DNA from: Mycolicibacter hiberniae
GTDB lineage: Bacteria; Actinomycetota; Actinomycetes; Mycobacteriales; Mycobacteriaceae
NCBI RefSeq assembly: GCF_010729485.1
Contig: NZ_AP022609.1
Location: forward strand, 3,162,001-3,226,000
Direction of reading: 5' to 3'
Length of the DNA stretch: 64,000 nt
Below, in pieces: positions 54,699-64,000 of this stretch (position 1 is the stretch's first letter; the number at the start of each line of letters is the position of its first letter). A program made the translations under genes and the position numbers. The notes beneath the pieces were generated by a model. It worked only from the letters and a program-made list of their open reading frames with translations, was not told the DNA's origin and did no database searches.

Positions 54699-56258
54699 AT
54701 GACCGCGCCGGTATGGATGGCATCTCCGCCAGAAGTACATTCGGCCGCACTGAGCACCGGCCCCGGGCCGGGTCCCGTCCTGGCTGCCGCCAACGCGTGG
54801 TCATCGCTGAGCGCGGAGTACACCGCTGTCGCCGAGGCGCTGCGGGAGGTGCTCGGCGCCACCGCGGCAGCGGCATGGCAGGGACCGAGCGCCGAAAGCT
54901 ATCGCGCCGCGCATCTGCCCTACCTGGCCTGGCTGGCGACCGCCAGCGCCGACAGTGCCGCGCACGCCGCCCAGCACGAAACGGCGGCCGCCGCATACGT
55001 CAGCGCGCTGGCGGCCATGCCGACGCTGGCCGAGCTGGCCACCAACCACGCCGTCCACGGGGTGCTGGTCGCCACCAATTTCTTCGGCATCAACACCATT
55101 CCGATTGCGCTCAACGAGGCCGACTACGTTCGGATGTGGGTCCAGGCCGCCACCACGATGGCCGGCTATGAAGCGGTCGCCGGCGCAGCGCTCGCGTCCG
55201 CTCCCCAGCTCACCCCGGCACCGGCCGTCGTCAATCACGACGAGCACGGCCATGACGACCACGATGAGCACGATCACGATCACGACGACCACGACCATGA
55301 CGACCACGGCGATCACGGCGATCACGATGACCACGACCACGACCACGGCGGCGGCGATCACGACCACGACCACGGCGGCGGCGGAACCCATGACGGCTCG
55401 CTGACCCCCGCCGACTTGGAGTGGTGGACGGAATTCTTCGGCGAACTCGGCCACTACGGCGAGATCCTGCTGAACGACCTGCTCACCAATCCCGGGGCGT
55501 TCATGAGCGACCTGTCGTGGATCATGGCAGATCTGACCTTTCACGCCGCCCAGATCGCCTCCACCCTGAATCAGTTCGCACCGGCGCTGCTTCAGCCGGC
55601 TCTGACGCTGGCGGTAGGCAACCTGGGCTGGGCCGCCGGCTTGGCCGGACTGGCCGGAATCCAGCCCCCGCCGGTCGCCGCTGTGCCCCTGGAACCGGTC
55701 ACCCCGATGCTGCCGACCGCCGGCGCTACGACGCCCGCCCCGGCCCCTCCCGCTTCGGCTACCGCCGCACTTCCCCCATCGGCGTCGGTGCCGGCAACCA
55801 GCGCTCCGCCCAGTTCGATGCCGCCGTCGTCACCGCCCCCCGCCGGTGGGCCGGGCTTCTTCCCGCCGTACGTGATCGGGCCGCCCGGCTCGGCCGGCTG
55901 GATGGCGTCCAAGGCCCGCACCCGCGGGGTGACCAAAGCGGTGACCCCGGAGCAGGCCGCCGAAGAGGCCGCGGTGGCCGCTGCCGCACGAGACCGCGCC
56001 CGCGGCCGGCGACGCCGCAGCGCCCGGGGGCGCGCAGACGAGTTCATCCGGGTCTATGCCGACAGCACGCCGTCTCCCGAGGCCGGCCGGGACACCTGCG
56101 CCCGGCCCTCTGCAAGCAGTGCCGGCGGACTCGGATTCACCGGCGCTTACGCCGCGGCGAACACCTCCGCAGCCGGATTGGCCACGCTGGGCGGGAGCAA
56201 CTTCGCCGACAGCCCGACCATGCCGCTGCTGCCCGAGAGCTGGGGCGAGGGAAACTAA
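54699..56258 (+). CDS. PPE-family protein (PPE63-like) with His/Asp-rich insertion
   Basis: 519 residues; syntenic with PPE63 (Rv3539). PPE at 10-12 ([11 protein letters not shown]), [10 protein letters not shown] (WxG turn), and the conserved end of the PPE domain [20 protein letters not shown]. Right after that domain, residues 179-232 hold 19 His, 21 Asp and 2 Glu, with Gly spacers, a likely divalent-metal-binding linker. The rest is Pro/Ala-rich, a basic patch ([13 protein letters not shown]), and the short PPE-type end [24 protein letters not shown] proteins are exported by type VII secretion with a PE partner; none is adjacent. The last 3 bases of its stop region overlap ltp2. Confidence 0.9.
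   Translation: MTAPVWMASPPEVHSAALSTGPGPGPVLAAANAWSSLSAEYTAVAEALREVLGATAAAAWQGPSAESYRAAHLPYLAWLATASADSAAHAAQHETAAAAYVSALAAMPTLAELATNHAVHGVLVATNFFGINTIPIALNEADYVRMWVQAATTMAGYEAVAGAALASAPQLTPAPAVVNHDEHGHDDHDEHDHDHDDHDHDDHGDHGDHDDHDHDHGGGDHDHDHGGGGTHDGSLTPADLEWWTEFFGELGHYGEILLNDLLTNPGAFMSDLSWIMADLTFHAAQIASTLNQFAPALLQPALTLAVGNLGWAAGLAGLAGIQPPPVAAVPLEPVTPMLPTAGATTPAPAPPASATAALPPSASVPATSAPPSSMPPSSPPPAGGPGFFPPYVIGPPGSAGWMASKARTRGVTKAVTPEQAAEEAAVAAAARDRARGRRRRSARGRADEFIRVYADSTPSPEAGRDTCARPSASSAGGLGFTGAYAAANTSAAGLATLGGSNFADSPTMPLLPESWGEGN
55233..55394 (+). repeat. GAC/CAC-rich low-complexity tract encoding the His/Asp insert
   Basis: A 162-base run of GAC, CAC, GAT and GAG codons with two GGC clusters, in frame in the PPE gene. 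The repeats are degenerate in codons (CAC and CAT, GAC and GAT), but expansion or contraction by slippage is still possible, and copy number may vary between strains. Confidence 0.85.
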
Positions 56259-57415
56259 CCCAGGATCAGGCCAGAGGTGGGAACGCCGGTCCCCGCGGTG
56301 ACCAGGACGTGCTCGACGTTTTCGACCTGATTGACCGAGGTTCCGCGCAGCTGGCGCACGCCCTCGGCGATGCCGTTCATGCCGTGCACATAGGCTTCGC
56401 CGAGCTGGCCCCCGTGCGTGTTGATCGGCAACCTGCCGCCGAGCTCGATGGCACCGCCGGCGATGAAGTCCTTGGCCTCCCCCTTGCCGCAGAAGCCCAA
56501 CTCCTCCAGCTGGATCAGGGTGTAGGGGGTGAAGTGGTCGTAGAGCACCGCGGTCTGGATGTCGGCCGGTGTCAGACCGGACTGCGCCCACAGTTGCCTG
56601 CCGACCAGGCCCATCTCGGGCAGCCCCAGCTCCTCGCGATAGTAGGAGTACATGGTGAACTGGTCGGCCCCGGCGCCCTGGGCTGCCGCCTCGATGACTG
56701 CGGGGCGGTGCTTGAGGTCGCGGGCCCGCTCCGGGGTGGTCACGACAATCGCCACCCCGCCGTCGGTCTCCTGGCAGCAGTCCAGCAGGCGCAACGGTTC
56801 GGCGATCCATCGCGAGTTCTGGTGATCCTCGATGGTGATCGGCTTACCGTAGAAGTGCGCCTTGGGGTTGGTGGCGGCATGTTTGCGGTCGGCCACCGAG
56901 ACCACGCCGAAATCGGCGCTGGTGGCGCCGTATTCGTGCATGTAGCGCTGGGCGATCATCGCCACCGAGGCCGCCGGGGTGCTCAGCCCGTGCGGATAGG
57001 ACCAGCTGTACTCCACACCGCGGGAATCGGCGTTGACCGTCAGGCCGGTCATCACCTGGCCGAACCGGAACTCCGAACGCTCGTTGAAAGCCCGGTAGGC
57101 CACCACGACCTCGGCCACGCCGGTCGCCACCGCCAGCGCAGCCTGCTGCACGGTGGCCGCGGCGGCACCGCCGCCGTAACCGATCTGGGAGAAGAACGTC
57201 AGATCGCCGATTCCGGTGGCACGCGCAACGGCGGTCTCCAGGTTGGAGTCCATGGTGAAGGTCACCAAGCCGTCGACGTCGGAGGGCTTCAGGCCCGCAT
57301 CGTCGAGGGCGTCGAGCACCGCTTCGGCGGCCAGACGCAGTTCGCTGCGCCCGGATGCCTTGGAGAAGTCGGTCGCGCCGATGCCGGCGATAGCCGCCTT
57401 GCCGGACAACATCAT
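56255..57415 (-). CDS. ltp2: Steroid retro-aldolase Ltp2
   Basis: 386 residues, the same length as Rv3540c. Thiolase fold without the nucleophilic cysteine: the usual position reads [17 protein letters not shown]. With the DUF35 domain of ChsH2 it forms the aldolase that releases the last propionyl-CoA from the C17 side chain, leaving the 17-keto steroid. [37 protein letters not shown] and [17 protein letters not shown] are family landmarks. ATG overlaps the chsH1 stop (ATGA). Confidence 0.95.
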   Translation of the reverse strand: MMLSGKAAIAGIGATDFSKASGRSELRLAAEAVLDALDDAGLKPSDVDGLVTFTMDSNLETAVARATGIGDLTFFSQIGYGGGAAAATVQQAALAVATGVAEVVVAYRAFNERSEFRFGQVMTGLTVNADSRGVEYSWSYPHGLSTPAASVAMIAQRYMHEYGATSADFGVVSVADRKHAATNPKAHFYGKPITIEDHQNSRWIAEPLRLLDCCQETDGGVAIVVTTPERARDLKHRPAVIEAAAQGAGADQFTMYSYYREELGLPEMGLVGRQLWAQSGLTPADIQTAVLYDHFTPYTLIQLEELGFCGKGEAKDFIAGGAIELGGRLPINTHGGQLGEAYVHGMNGIAEGVRQLRGTSVNQVENVEHVLVTAGTGVPTSGLILG

Positions 57416-57813
57416 GCCTCCCCGAGGGTGAGAGTGGCGGTGGCGATGACATGGTCGCCGAGACTGTTGTTGCCCACAACCTTCACGGTGATCAGGCCCT
57501 CTTCGACGGCGGTCACTTCACCGGAGAAGGTGACGGTGTCGTAGGCGTACCACGGCACGCCCAGCCGCAGGCCGATCGAGCGGATCACCGCGTTGGATCC
57601 GGCCCAGTCGGTGACGTAACGCTGAACCAGTCCGGTGTCGGTCAGGATGTTGACGAAGATGTCCTTGGATCCCTTGGCCTGCGCCTTGTCTCGGTCGTGG
57701 TGCACGTCTTGGTAGTCGCGGGTGGCGATAGCCGTGGAGACGATGAACGTCGGGTCGCCGTAGATCTTCAGCTCGGGCAGCTTGGTGCCCACCTCGACCG
57801 TCGGAGCACTCAT
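57412..57813 (-). CDS. chsH1: ChsH1, MaoC-like hydratase subunit
   Basis: 133 residues (Rv3541c). Single hot-dog domain, with RDYQDVHHDRDKAQAKG carrying the catalytic Asp/His of hydratase 2 and NILTDTGLVQRYVTDW. It pairs with ChsH2 in an alpha2beta2 hydratase acting on the C22 steroid enoyl-CoA. The ATG at 57813 overlaps the chsH2 stop (ATGA); the longer frame to 57855 is rejected. Confidence 0.94.
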   Translation of the reverse strand: MSAPTVEVGTKLPELKIYGDPTFIVSTAIATRDYQDVHHDRDKAQAKGSKDIFVNILTDTGLVQRYVTDWAGSNAVIRSIGLRLGVPWYAYDTVTFSGEVTAVEEGLITVKVVGNNSLGDHVIATATLTLGEA

Positions 57814-58781
57814 TGACTGTCTCCTTCCACAGGCTCCCAGGCGTACAGCGTCCATGCGGGCCCGGAATCGCTGGCAGGGAAATCGAGAAAGGTTGCGCGA
57901 ACCGGCATTCCGATCTTGACCTCGGCCGCGTCGGCGCCGCGGAGCTCACCTAGCATCCGCACGCCCTCCTCCAGCTCGACCAGTGCGATCACGAACGGCA
58001 GGCTGCGGCCGGGGACTTTCGGCGCGTGGTGCACCACGTAGCTGAACACCGTTCCCCGGCCGCTGGAAACGACGTAGTCGGTGGTCTCGGTCTTGTCCTT
58101 CCAGACTGCGGGCACCGGCGGATGCTGCAGACTGCCGTCCGGCCGCTGTTGGATACGCAGTTCGTGCGCGGCCACCCCGTCCCAGAAGTACTGGGAGTCC
58201 TTCGACCACGACGGGCGCATCATCTTGTCGGGATCAAGGTCCTCCGGTACCGCCGCTGACGGGCCCGGCTCCTCCTTGTCTGCAGGCAGGAACTTGAGGA
58301 TGCGCCAGATCATGTCGGCGACGTTCTCTTCGCCGACCCACCAGCGGATCTTCTGAGTGATGAAGTAGCCCTCGCCCAAGCCGGTCTTCTTAGGGCCCAC
58401 GATGTCGGTCACCTCAGCGGTGACACTGACCTCTTCGCCGGGCTGCAGATAGCGATGGTAGGTCTGCTCGCAGTTGGTGGCCACCACTCCGACGTAGCCG
58501 GCGCCGTCGAACAGGTCCATGACCTTGCCCAGCGGGTCGTCGGCGGGACGCTGCCCACCCAGGCCCATCATCGTCCACACCTGGATCATGGCCGGCGGTG
58601 CGACTACTCCCGGGTGTCCCGCCGCACGGGCGGCGGCCTCGTCGGTGTAGATCGGGTTGGTGTCGCCGATCGCGTCGACCCAATGGCGGATCATCGGCTG
58701 GTTCACCGGATCCCGGCCGGACCGTGGCTTGCTGCGGCCCGACGCCAGTATCTGCTCGATCCCGGAGGAAAGGTCGCTCAT
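57810..58781 (-). CDS. chsH2: ChsH2, MaoC-like plus DUF35 hydratase subunit
   Basis: 323 residues (Rv3542c). The N-terminal MaoC-like half (IRHWVDAIGDTNPIYTDEAA, GHPGVVAPPAMIQVWTM) pairs with ChsH1. The C-terminal DUF35 half (HELRIQQRPDGSLQHPPVPA, GRGTVFSYVVHHAP, LRGADAAEVKIGMPVRATFL) docks Ltp2, linking hydration and retro-aldol cleavage. Starts 13 bases after fadE29 ends. Compare with the unlinked tandem-DUF35 protein at 33226. Confidence 0.95.
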   Translation of the reverse strand: MSDLSSGIEQILASGRSKPRSGRDPVNQPMIRHWVDAIGDTNPIYTDEAAARAAGHPGVVAPPAMIQVWTMMGLGGQRPADDPLGKVMDLFDGAGYVGVVATNCEQTYHRYLQPGEEVSVTAEVTDIVGPKKTGLGEGYFITQKIRWWVGEENVADMIWRILKFLPADKEEPGPSAAVPEDLDPDKMMRPSWSKDSQYFWDGVAAHELRIQQRPDGSLQHPPVPAVWKDKTETTDYVVSSGRGTVFSYVVHHAPKVPGRSLPFVIALVELEEGVRMLGELRGADAAEVKIGMPVRATFLDFPASDSGPAWTLYAWEPVEGDSQ

Positions 58782-58794
58782 CGGTCTCCTCGAC

Positions 58795-59958
58795 TCATCG
58801 TGGCACTCGCGGGACCTTCAGGCCCGAGGCGGCGATCATCTCGCGCATCACCTCGTTGACCCCGCCGCCGAAGGTGATCACCAGGTTGCGCTTGGCCATC
58901 TTGTCCAGCCAGTTGAGTACCTGGGCGGTCTCCGGGTCCGCTGGGTTGCCGAACCGCCCGACGATCTCCTCGGCCAGGCGGCCCACTTCCTGGATCCGCT
59001 CGGTGGAGAAGACCTTGGTGGCGGCGGCGTCCGCCACGGCGATGGTCTCGCCGGACGCGGCGACCTGCCAGTTGAGCAGTTCATTGATCCGCCAGATCGA
59101 CTTGATCTGCCCCAGCAGCCGCTTCACGTCGTCGTGCTCGATCGGGGTGACGCCGTCGGATCCGGGCTTGGACGCCCAGGCGTGTACCTGGTCGTAGATG
59201 CCGGCCACCCGACCGGCCGGACCGAGACCGACCCGCTCGTGATTGAGCTGAGTGGTGATGAGCTTCCAGCCGCCGTTCTCCTCACCGACCAGCATGTCGG
59301 CCGGGACCCGCACGTCGTTGTAGTAGGACGCGTTGGTGTGGTGAGCCCCATCGGACAAGATGATGGGCGTCCAGGAGTAGCCCGGGTCCTTGGTGTCGAC
59401 GATGAGGATCGAGATGCCCTTGTGCTTGGCCGCGGTCGGATCGGTCCGGCAGGCCAGCCAGATGTAGTCGGCATCGTGCGCACCCGTGGTCCACATCTTC
59501 TGTCCGTTGACGATGTATTCGTCGCCGTGTCGGACCGCAGTGGTGCGCAGCGAGGCGAGGTCGGTGCCGGCGTCGGGCTCGGAGTAGCCGATTGCGAAAT
59601 GCACGTCGCCGGAAAGAATTCCGGGCAGGAACTTCTTCTTCTGTTCCTCGGTGCCGAGTGCCTGCAAGGTGGGGCCGACGGTCTGCAATGTGACCATCGG
59701 CAGCGGGATGTCGGCGCGGTTGGCCTCGTTGATGAAGATCTGCTGCTCGACGGGGCCGAACCCCAGACCGCCGTACTCCTTGGGCCAGCCGACCCCCAAC
59801 TTGCCGTCGCTGCCCATCCGCTTGATCACCGCGCGGTAGGCCTCATTGTGGCGATCGGACTCCATCGCTTGAGCCTCTTCGGGCGTGATGAGAGTCGAAA
59901 AGTATTCCCGGAGTTCGGTTTGCAGTGCCCGCTGCTCGGGCGTGAGGTCGATGAACAT
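58795..59958 (-). CDS. fadE29: Acyl-CoA dehydrogenase FadE29 (ChsE2)
   Basis: 387 residues, same length as Rv3543c. With FadE28 it forms the ChsE1-ChsE2 alpha2beta2 enzyme that dehydrogenates the three-carbon steroid side-chain CoA ester. IGYSEPDAGTDLASLRTTAV, NGQKMWTTGAHDADYIWLAC and FGGGVNEVMREMIAASGLKV. The ATG at 59958 shares one base with the fadE28 TAA (TAATG); the long frame to 60123 is antisense-like extension inside fadE28. Confidence 0.94.
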   Translation of the reverse strand: MFIDLTPEQRALQTELREYFSTLITPEEAQAMESDRHNEAYRAVIKRMGSDGKLGVGWPKEYGGLGFGPVEQQIFINEANRADIPLPMVTLQTVGPTLQALGTEEQKKKFLPGILSGDVHFAIGYSEPDAGTDLASLRTTAVRHGDEYIVNGQKMWTTGAHDADYIWLACRTDPTAAKHKGISILIVDTKDPGYSWTPIILSDGAHHTNASYYNDVRVPADMLVGEENGGWKLITTQLNHERVGLGPAGRVAGIYDQVHAWASKPGSDGVTPIEHDDVKRLLGQIKSIWRINELLNWQVAASGETIAVADAAATKVFSTERIQEVGRLAEEIVGRFGNPADPETAQVLNWLDKMAKRNLVITFGGGVNEVMREMIAASGLKVPRVPR

Positions 59959-60962
59959 TACGCTCCCACCAAATCCAGGCGGTGGTTCGGACCACCCAAC
60001 AACCGAGTCACGTCTTTGATCGAGGAGTAGTAGCGGTCCATCGGATAGGTGATGTCCATACCCATACCGCCGTGCAGGTGGTGGCAGAGTCGCATCGCCG
60101 GCGGGGCCTGCGAGGTCAACCAATAGCCCAGAATGCTCAGGTCTTCGTCGGCATCAAGGCCCTCGGCCAGCCGCCAGACCGTGGAGGTGGCCAACAAATC
60201 GATTGTCCGAGAGGCGATGTAGACCTCGGAGAGTTGTGCCGCCACCGTCTGGAACGTCGACAGCGGGCGGCCGAACTGCTCGCGGGTCGCGACGTAGTCG
60301 GCGGTCAGTCGCAGGGCGCCGGCCACCAGCCCCGCCGCGAACGCTCCCGTGGCCGCCAGAACCAATTGGTTGAGGCGACGCACGCCGGCGCCCGCGAGGA
60401 CGTCGGACTGCTCTACCGCAACGTCGGTGAAGGTCACCACGTATTCGTCGGATCCGTTCGACGTCGGGGTCTTGGTGAGGGTGACCCCGGCGGTGTCAGG
60501 AGAGACCACCACCACGCCCTGATCGCAGGAGACGATCAGCCATGCCGCGGTCTCGGCGTACGCCACACCGGTTTTGACGCCGTTGAGCTTTCCATCGGCA
60601 TAGCTGGTCTTGGGGTGCTCCGGCAACTGTTGTCCGGGCTCGTTCAGCGCAGCCGACAGCACCGCACCGGCGGGGACTTCGGCCAGGTATCGGTCCTGCT
60701 GAGCTTCGGACGCCAGATCCAGCAGCGGCACCAAGCCCAGACCCAGGGTTGCCAGCGCAGGACCGATGGTGCCGTGCCGGCCGATCTCAGTCAGTGCGGT
60801 GGCCAGCTCCGCGAGCCCCTGGCCGTCGCCGCCCAGTCGCTCCGGCACACCCAGCGCCGCGACTCCCCCGGACACGAGCGCTTCCCAGGTGTTCTCTCGG
60901 TCGAGCACCGAGGTCACCACATCGGCGACAGCCTGCTGCTCCGGGTTCGGTGTGAAATCCAC
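59958..60962 (-). CDS. fadE28: Acyl-CoA dehydrogenase FadE28 (ChsE1)
   Basis: 334 residues (Rv3544c). Partner of FadE29. Short ACAD-fold protein: TREQFGRPLSTFQTVAAQLS and HHLHGGMGMDITYPMDRYYS are the C-terminal landmarks. First gene of the fadE28-fadE29-chsH2-chsH1-ltp2 unit, with AAGGAGG just before the ATG. It starts 37 bases after the cyp125 stop and is likely in the same transcript. Confidence 0.94.
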   Translation of the reverse strand: MDFTPNPEQQAVADVVTSVLDRENTWEALVSGGVAALGVPERLGGDGQGLAELATALTEIGRHGTIGPALATLGLGLVPLLDLASEAQQDRYLAEVPAGAVLSAALNEPGQQLPEHPKTSYADGKLNGVKTGVAYAETAAWLIVSCDQGVVVVSPDTAGVTLTKTPTSNGSDEYVVTFTDVAVEQSDVLAGAGVRRLNQLVLAATGAFAAGLVAGALRLTADYVATREQFGRPLSTFQTVAAQLSEVYIASRTIDLLATSTVWRLAEGLDADEDLSILGYWLTSQAPPAMRLCHHLHGGMGMDITYPMDRYYSSIKDVTRLLGGPNHRLDLVGA

Positions 60963-60999
60963 CCGAATCCTCCTTGATTCGTCTACGCCGTCAGTCTGC

Positions 61000-62250
61000 T
61001 CAGTGCGCGACCGGGCACTTACCCGAGTAGTCGACCTGCCAGTGCTTGATGCCGTTGAGCCAGCCCGACTTCAGCCGCTCCGGCTCGCCGATCGACTTCA
61101 GATCGGGCATGTGGTCGGCGACCGCGTTGAAGATCAGGTTGATGGTCAGGCGGGCCAGGTTGGCGCCGATGCAGTAGTGCGCCCCGGTACCGCCGAAACC
61201 GACGTGCGGGTTCGGGTCGCGAAGGATGTTGAAGGTGAACGGGTCGTCGAACACCTCTTCGTCGAAGTTGGCCGAACGGTAGGACATCACCACGCGCTCG
61301 CCGGCCTTGATCTTGACGCCGGAGATCTCGGTGTCGACGCTCGCCGTGCGCTGGAAGGCCGAAACCGGTGTGGCCCAACGGATGATCTCGTCCACGGCGG
61401 TCTGCGGCCGTTCCCGCTTGAACAGTTCCCACTGGTCGGGGTTCTGCGAGAACGCGATCATGCCGTGCGTAATCGAGTTGCGACTGGTCTCGTTGCCGGC
61501 CACCGCCAGCATGATGACGAAGAAGCCGAACTCGTCGTCGCTGAGCTTCTCACCGTCGACGTCGGCCTGAATCAGCTTGGTCACGATGTCATCAGTCGGG
61601 TTCACGCCCCGCTCCTCGGCCATCTTCATGGCGTAGCTGATGACTTCGAAGGACGACATCGCCGGGTCCACGTCGGCGTACTCGGGGTCTTCACCGGCGG
61701 TCATCTCGTTGGACCAGCGGAACAGCTTGTCCCGATCGTCCTGGGGCACACCGAGCAGTTCGGCGATGGCCTGCAGCGGCAGTTCGCAAGACACCTGCTC
61801 GACGAAGTCTCCGGTGTTGGCCGCCGCGGCGGTCTCAGCGATCTTCTGTGCGCGCGCCTTCAGCTCGTCCTCAAGCCGCGACAGAGCGCGGGGGGTGAAG
61901 CCCCGGGAAATGATCTTGCGCAGCCGGGTGTGGTGCGGCGCATCCATGTTCAGCAGGACCGCGCGCTGCAGGTCGACCGCCTCACGAGTCATCTCCTGCG
62001 GCCAGACCGGGATCGCGCCGTTCATGGCGCTGGAAAAGACGTCGCTGCGCAGCGAGACGTCCTTGACGTCCTTGTGCTTGGTCACCAGCCAGTAACCCTT
62101 GTCGCCGAAACCTCCGGTCCCCCCGGGAACGTCGACCCAACGCACCGGTTCAGACTTACGCAGCTCAGCGAGCTCTTGGACCGGAAGGCCCTTCAGGCTC
62201 ATCTCGGAGTCGAGGAAGTCGAAGTCGCTGGGGATGGCGGGGCAGCCCAT
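61000..62250 (-). CDS. cyp125: Cholesterol C26-hydroxylase CYP125 (syntenic copy)
   Basis: 416 residues; syntenic with Rv3545c and sharing its C-terminus (WLNGIKHWQVDYSGKCPVAH). It oxidises the cholesterol side-chain methyl to a carboxylate, the entry step for side-chain breakdown. LNMDAPHHTRLRKIISRGFT, I-helix LAVAGNETSRNSITHGM, ExxR in DEIIRWATPVSAFQR, heme ligand Cys360 in GFGGTGAHYCIGANL. AGGAG precedes the ATG at 62250. The N-terminus (MGCPAIPSDFDFLDSEMS) is shorter than in M. tuberculosis. Divergent from fadA5. Confidence 0.95.
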   Translation of the reverse strand: MGCPAIPSDFDFLDSEMSLKGLPVQELAELRKSEPVRWVDVPGGTGGFGDKGYWLVTKHKDVKDVSLRSDVFSSAMNGAIPVWPQEMTREAVDLQRAVLLNMDAPHHTRLRKIISRGFTPRALSRLEDELKARAQKIAETAAAANTGDFVEQVSCELPLQAIAELLGVPQDDRDKLFRWSNEMTAGEDPEYADVDPAMSSFEVISYAMKMAEERGVNPTDDIVTKLIQADVDGEKLSDDEFGFFVIMLAVAGNETSRNSITHGMIAFSQNPDQWELFKRERPQTAVDEIIRWATPVSAFQRTASVDTEISGVKIKAGERVVMSYRSANFDEEVFDDPFTFNILRDPNPHVGFGGTGAHYCIGANLARLTINLIFNAVADHMPDLKSIGEPERLKSGWLNGIKHWQVDYSGKCPVAH

Positions 62251-62405
62251 GTCTCTACTCCTAGGGTGTTCGGTAGGTAACTGTCGGTTCGACGACGTTT
62301 GAACCCGGAAGCAGGAACAACACCGTCTAGTGCCTGATTGCGACCATTGAAACACGCCCCGACCGCAGATCAAAGGCAGTGCCGCATCCTCGCTTGTCAG
62401 ACTAA

Positions 62406-62419
62406 TGAAACGTGTTCTA
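62406..62419. promoter_or_regulatory. KstR-type operator between cyp125 and fadA5
   Basis: TGAAACGTGTTCTA, exact consensus match, 11 bases before the fadA5 ATG and 156 bases from the cyp125 start. Only this site was found in the 179-base divergent region. Confidence 0.84.
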
Positions 62420-62420
62420 G

Positions 62421-63580
<1,160 letters not shown>

Positions 63581-63581
<1 letters not shown>

Positions 63582-63970
63582 TGGCTCCGGTTCCCGAGAG
63601 CGAGCGCATCGCCGCGGCGCAGGCCTATATCGACGCATTGGTCAGCCATGACGCCGCTGCGGTCCGGTTCAGCCCGGACTGTGTCCGCATCGAGGTCGGA
63701 ATCAAGACCGGGTTCTCGGGAAACCACCTGCGCCGCAGCCTCAACCGCGGTCCGCAATTCCGATTGATCTCGGCGGCGACGCTGCCGGAGTACAGCATCG
63801 ACGGCGACGACGTCCGGGCGGTCTACGACATCATCACCAAACCGTCGCTACTGGGGGCCCGGGTGTGCTCCCATGTCGACGAGGTTTTCCGGATTCCCGC
63901 CGAAAGCCCAGACGGCACTGCTGTCATCCACCACATCCGCGCCGGGATTCGTCCGTTCATCCACCGTTAG
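63581..63970 (+). CDS. NTF2-like protein coupled to fadA5
   Basis: 129 residues from a GTG sharing its first base with the fadA5 TAG. SERIAAAQAYIDALVSHDAA, VRFSPDCVRIEVGIKTGFSG, and HHIRAGIRPFI outline a SnoaL/DUF8021-like NTF2 fold. No catalytic motif is recognised. Coupling to fadA5 and KstR control suggest a steroid-related role, but nothing in the sequence proves it. Confidence 0.72.
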
Positions 63971-63979
63971 AGTGAATCC

Positions 63980-64000
63980 GTGAGCAACCGAGACATACCC
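63980..64000 (+). CDS. Possible start of a further gene, cut by the window end
   Basis: A GTG nine bases after the preceding stop opens a frame of seven codons (VSNRDIP) before the window ends. It may be the next gene of the fadA5 unit. There is too little sequence to identify it. Confidence 0.3.

Noticed and set aside
55233..55394. The GAC/CAC tract considered as a frameshift or assembly artefact
   Set aside because: The frame stays open with normal PPE sequence on both sides and codon choice varies within the tract, arguing against a simple slippage error, although length should be confirmed.
62285..62300. TTCGACGACGTTTGAA considered as a second KstR site before cyp125
   Set aside because: Lacks the AAC-nn-GTT core spacing.

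Overview
The window is high-GC actinobacterial DNA with an unmistakable mycobacterial gene set (mce4, PPE, CYP125/CYP142/CYP144, mycobacterial RqlH, KstR operators). It is best read as a non-tuberculous Mycobacterium (Mycobacteriaceae). Gene order follows M. tuberculosis Rv3489 to Rv3546 closely, with lineage-specific insertions; the species cannot be named from this stretch. No rRNA, tRNA, CRISPR array or IS transposase was seen, and no gene-free stretch exceeds 300 bases.

Layout: (1) 1-3176: a partial enoyl-CoA hydratase, a small ORF coupled to otsA (trehalose-6-phosphate synthase), and a secreted protein. (2) 3194-13440, minus strand: the complete mce4 sterol importer (yrbE4A-yrbE4B-mce4A-F-mam4A-mam4B), almost every junction overlapping or coupled, preceded by two KstR-type operators. 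(3) 13681-19409: chsB1 and fdxD, divergent from fadE26-fadE27, with fadD17 beyond an inserted antisense SnoaL gene. (4) 19448-25433: a block foreign to this position in M. tuberculosis: TetR/cyp144, a serine hydrolase, gabD2 and a WS/DGAT acyltransferase. (5) 25498-38944: fadD19/echA19, an SDR gene, an endonuclease-like gene bracketed by inverted hairpin elements, cyp142, Rv3519- and Rv3520c-like genes, a tandem-DUF35 gene with ltp4-ltp3 and a ketosteroid-isomerase-like gene, then kshA. (6) 39035-47612: sulfotransferase/SDR/Rv3531c-like operon, an accessory IclR-SnoaL-LLM-EthD operon, a small secreted protein and rqlH. (7) 47620-63970: hsaE-G-F, a CYP125 paralogue, kstD, chsH3, a PPE63-like gene with a His/Asp-rich insert, fadE28-fadE29-chsH2-chsH1-ltp2, syntenic cyp125 and fadA5.

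Together these genes import cholesterol (Mce4), oxidise its side-chain terminus (CYP125/CYP142), activate and shorten the chain (FadD19/FadD17, the FadE pairs, EchA19/ChsH3, ChsB1, FadA5, ChsH1-ChsH2, Ltp2), open the rings (KstD, KshA) and process the ring-derived hydroxydienoate (HsaE/F/G). Ten sites matching the KstR operator TnnAACnnGTTnnA (eight exact, two with one mismatch) sit before the main transcription units.

Most interesting features: a PPE63-like protein with 19 His and 21 Asp in a 54-residue insert, behind an AT-rich Zur-box-like sequence; a PD-(D/E)XK gene whose two flanks carry oppositely oriented copies of a hairpin element found again at 36929-36989; and a KstR-controlled operon of tandem DUF35 plus two thiolase-fold proteins lacking the nucleophilic cysteine, suggesting a second retro-aldolase-type complex.
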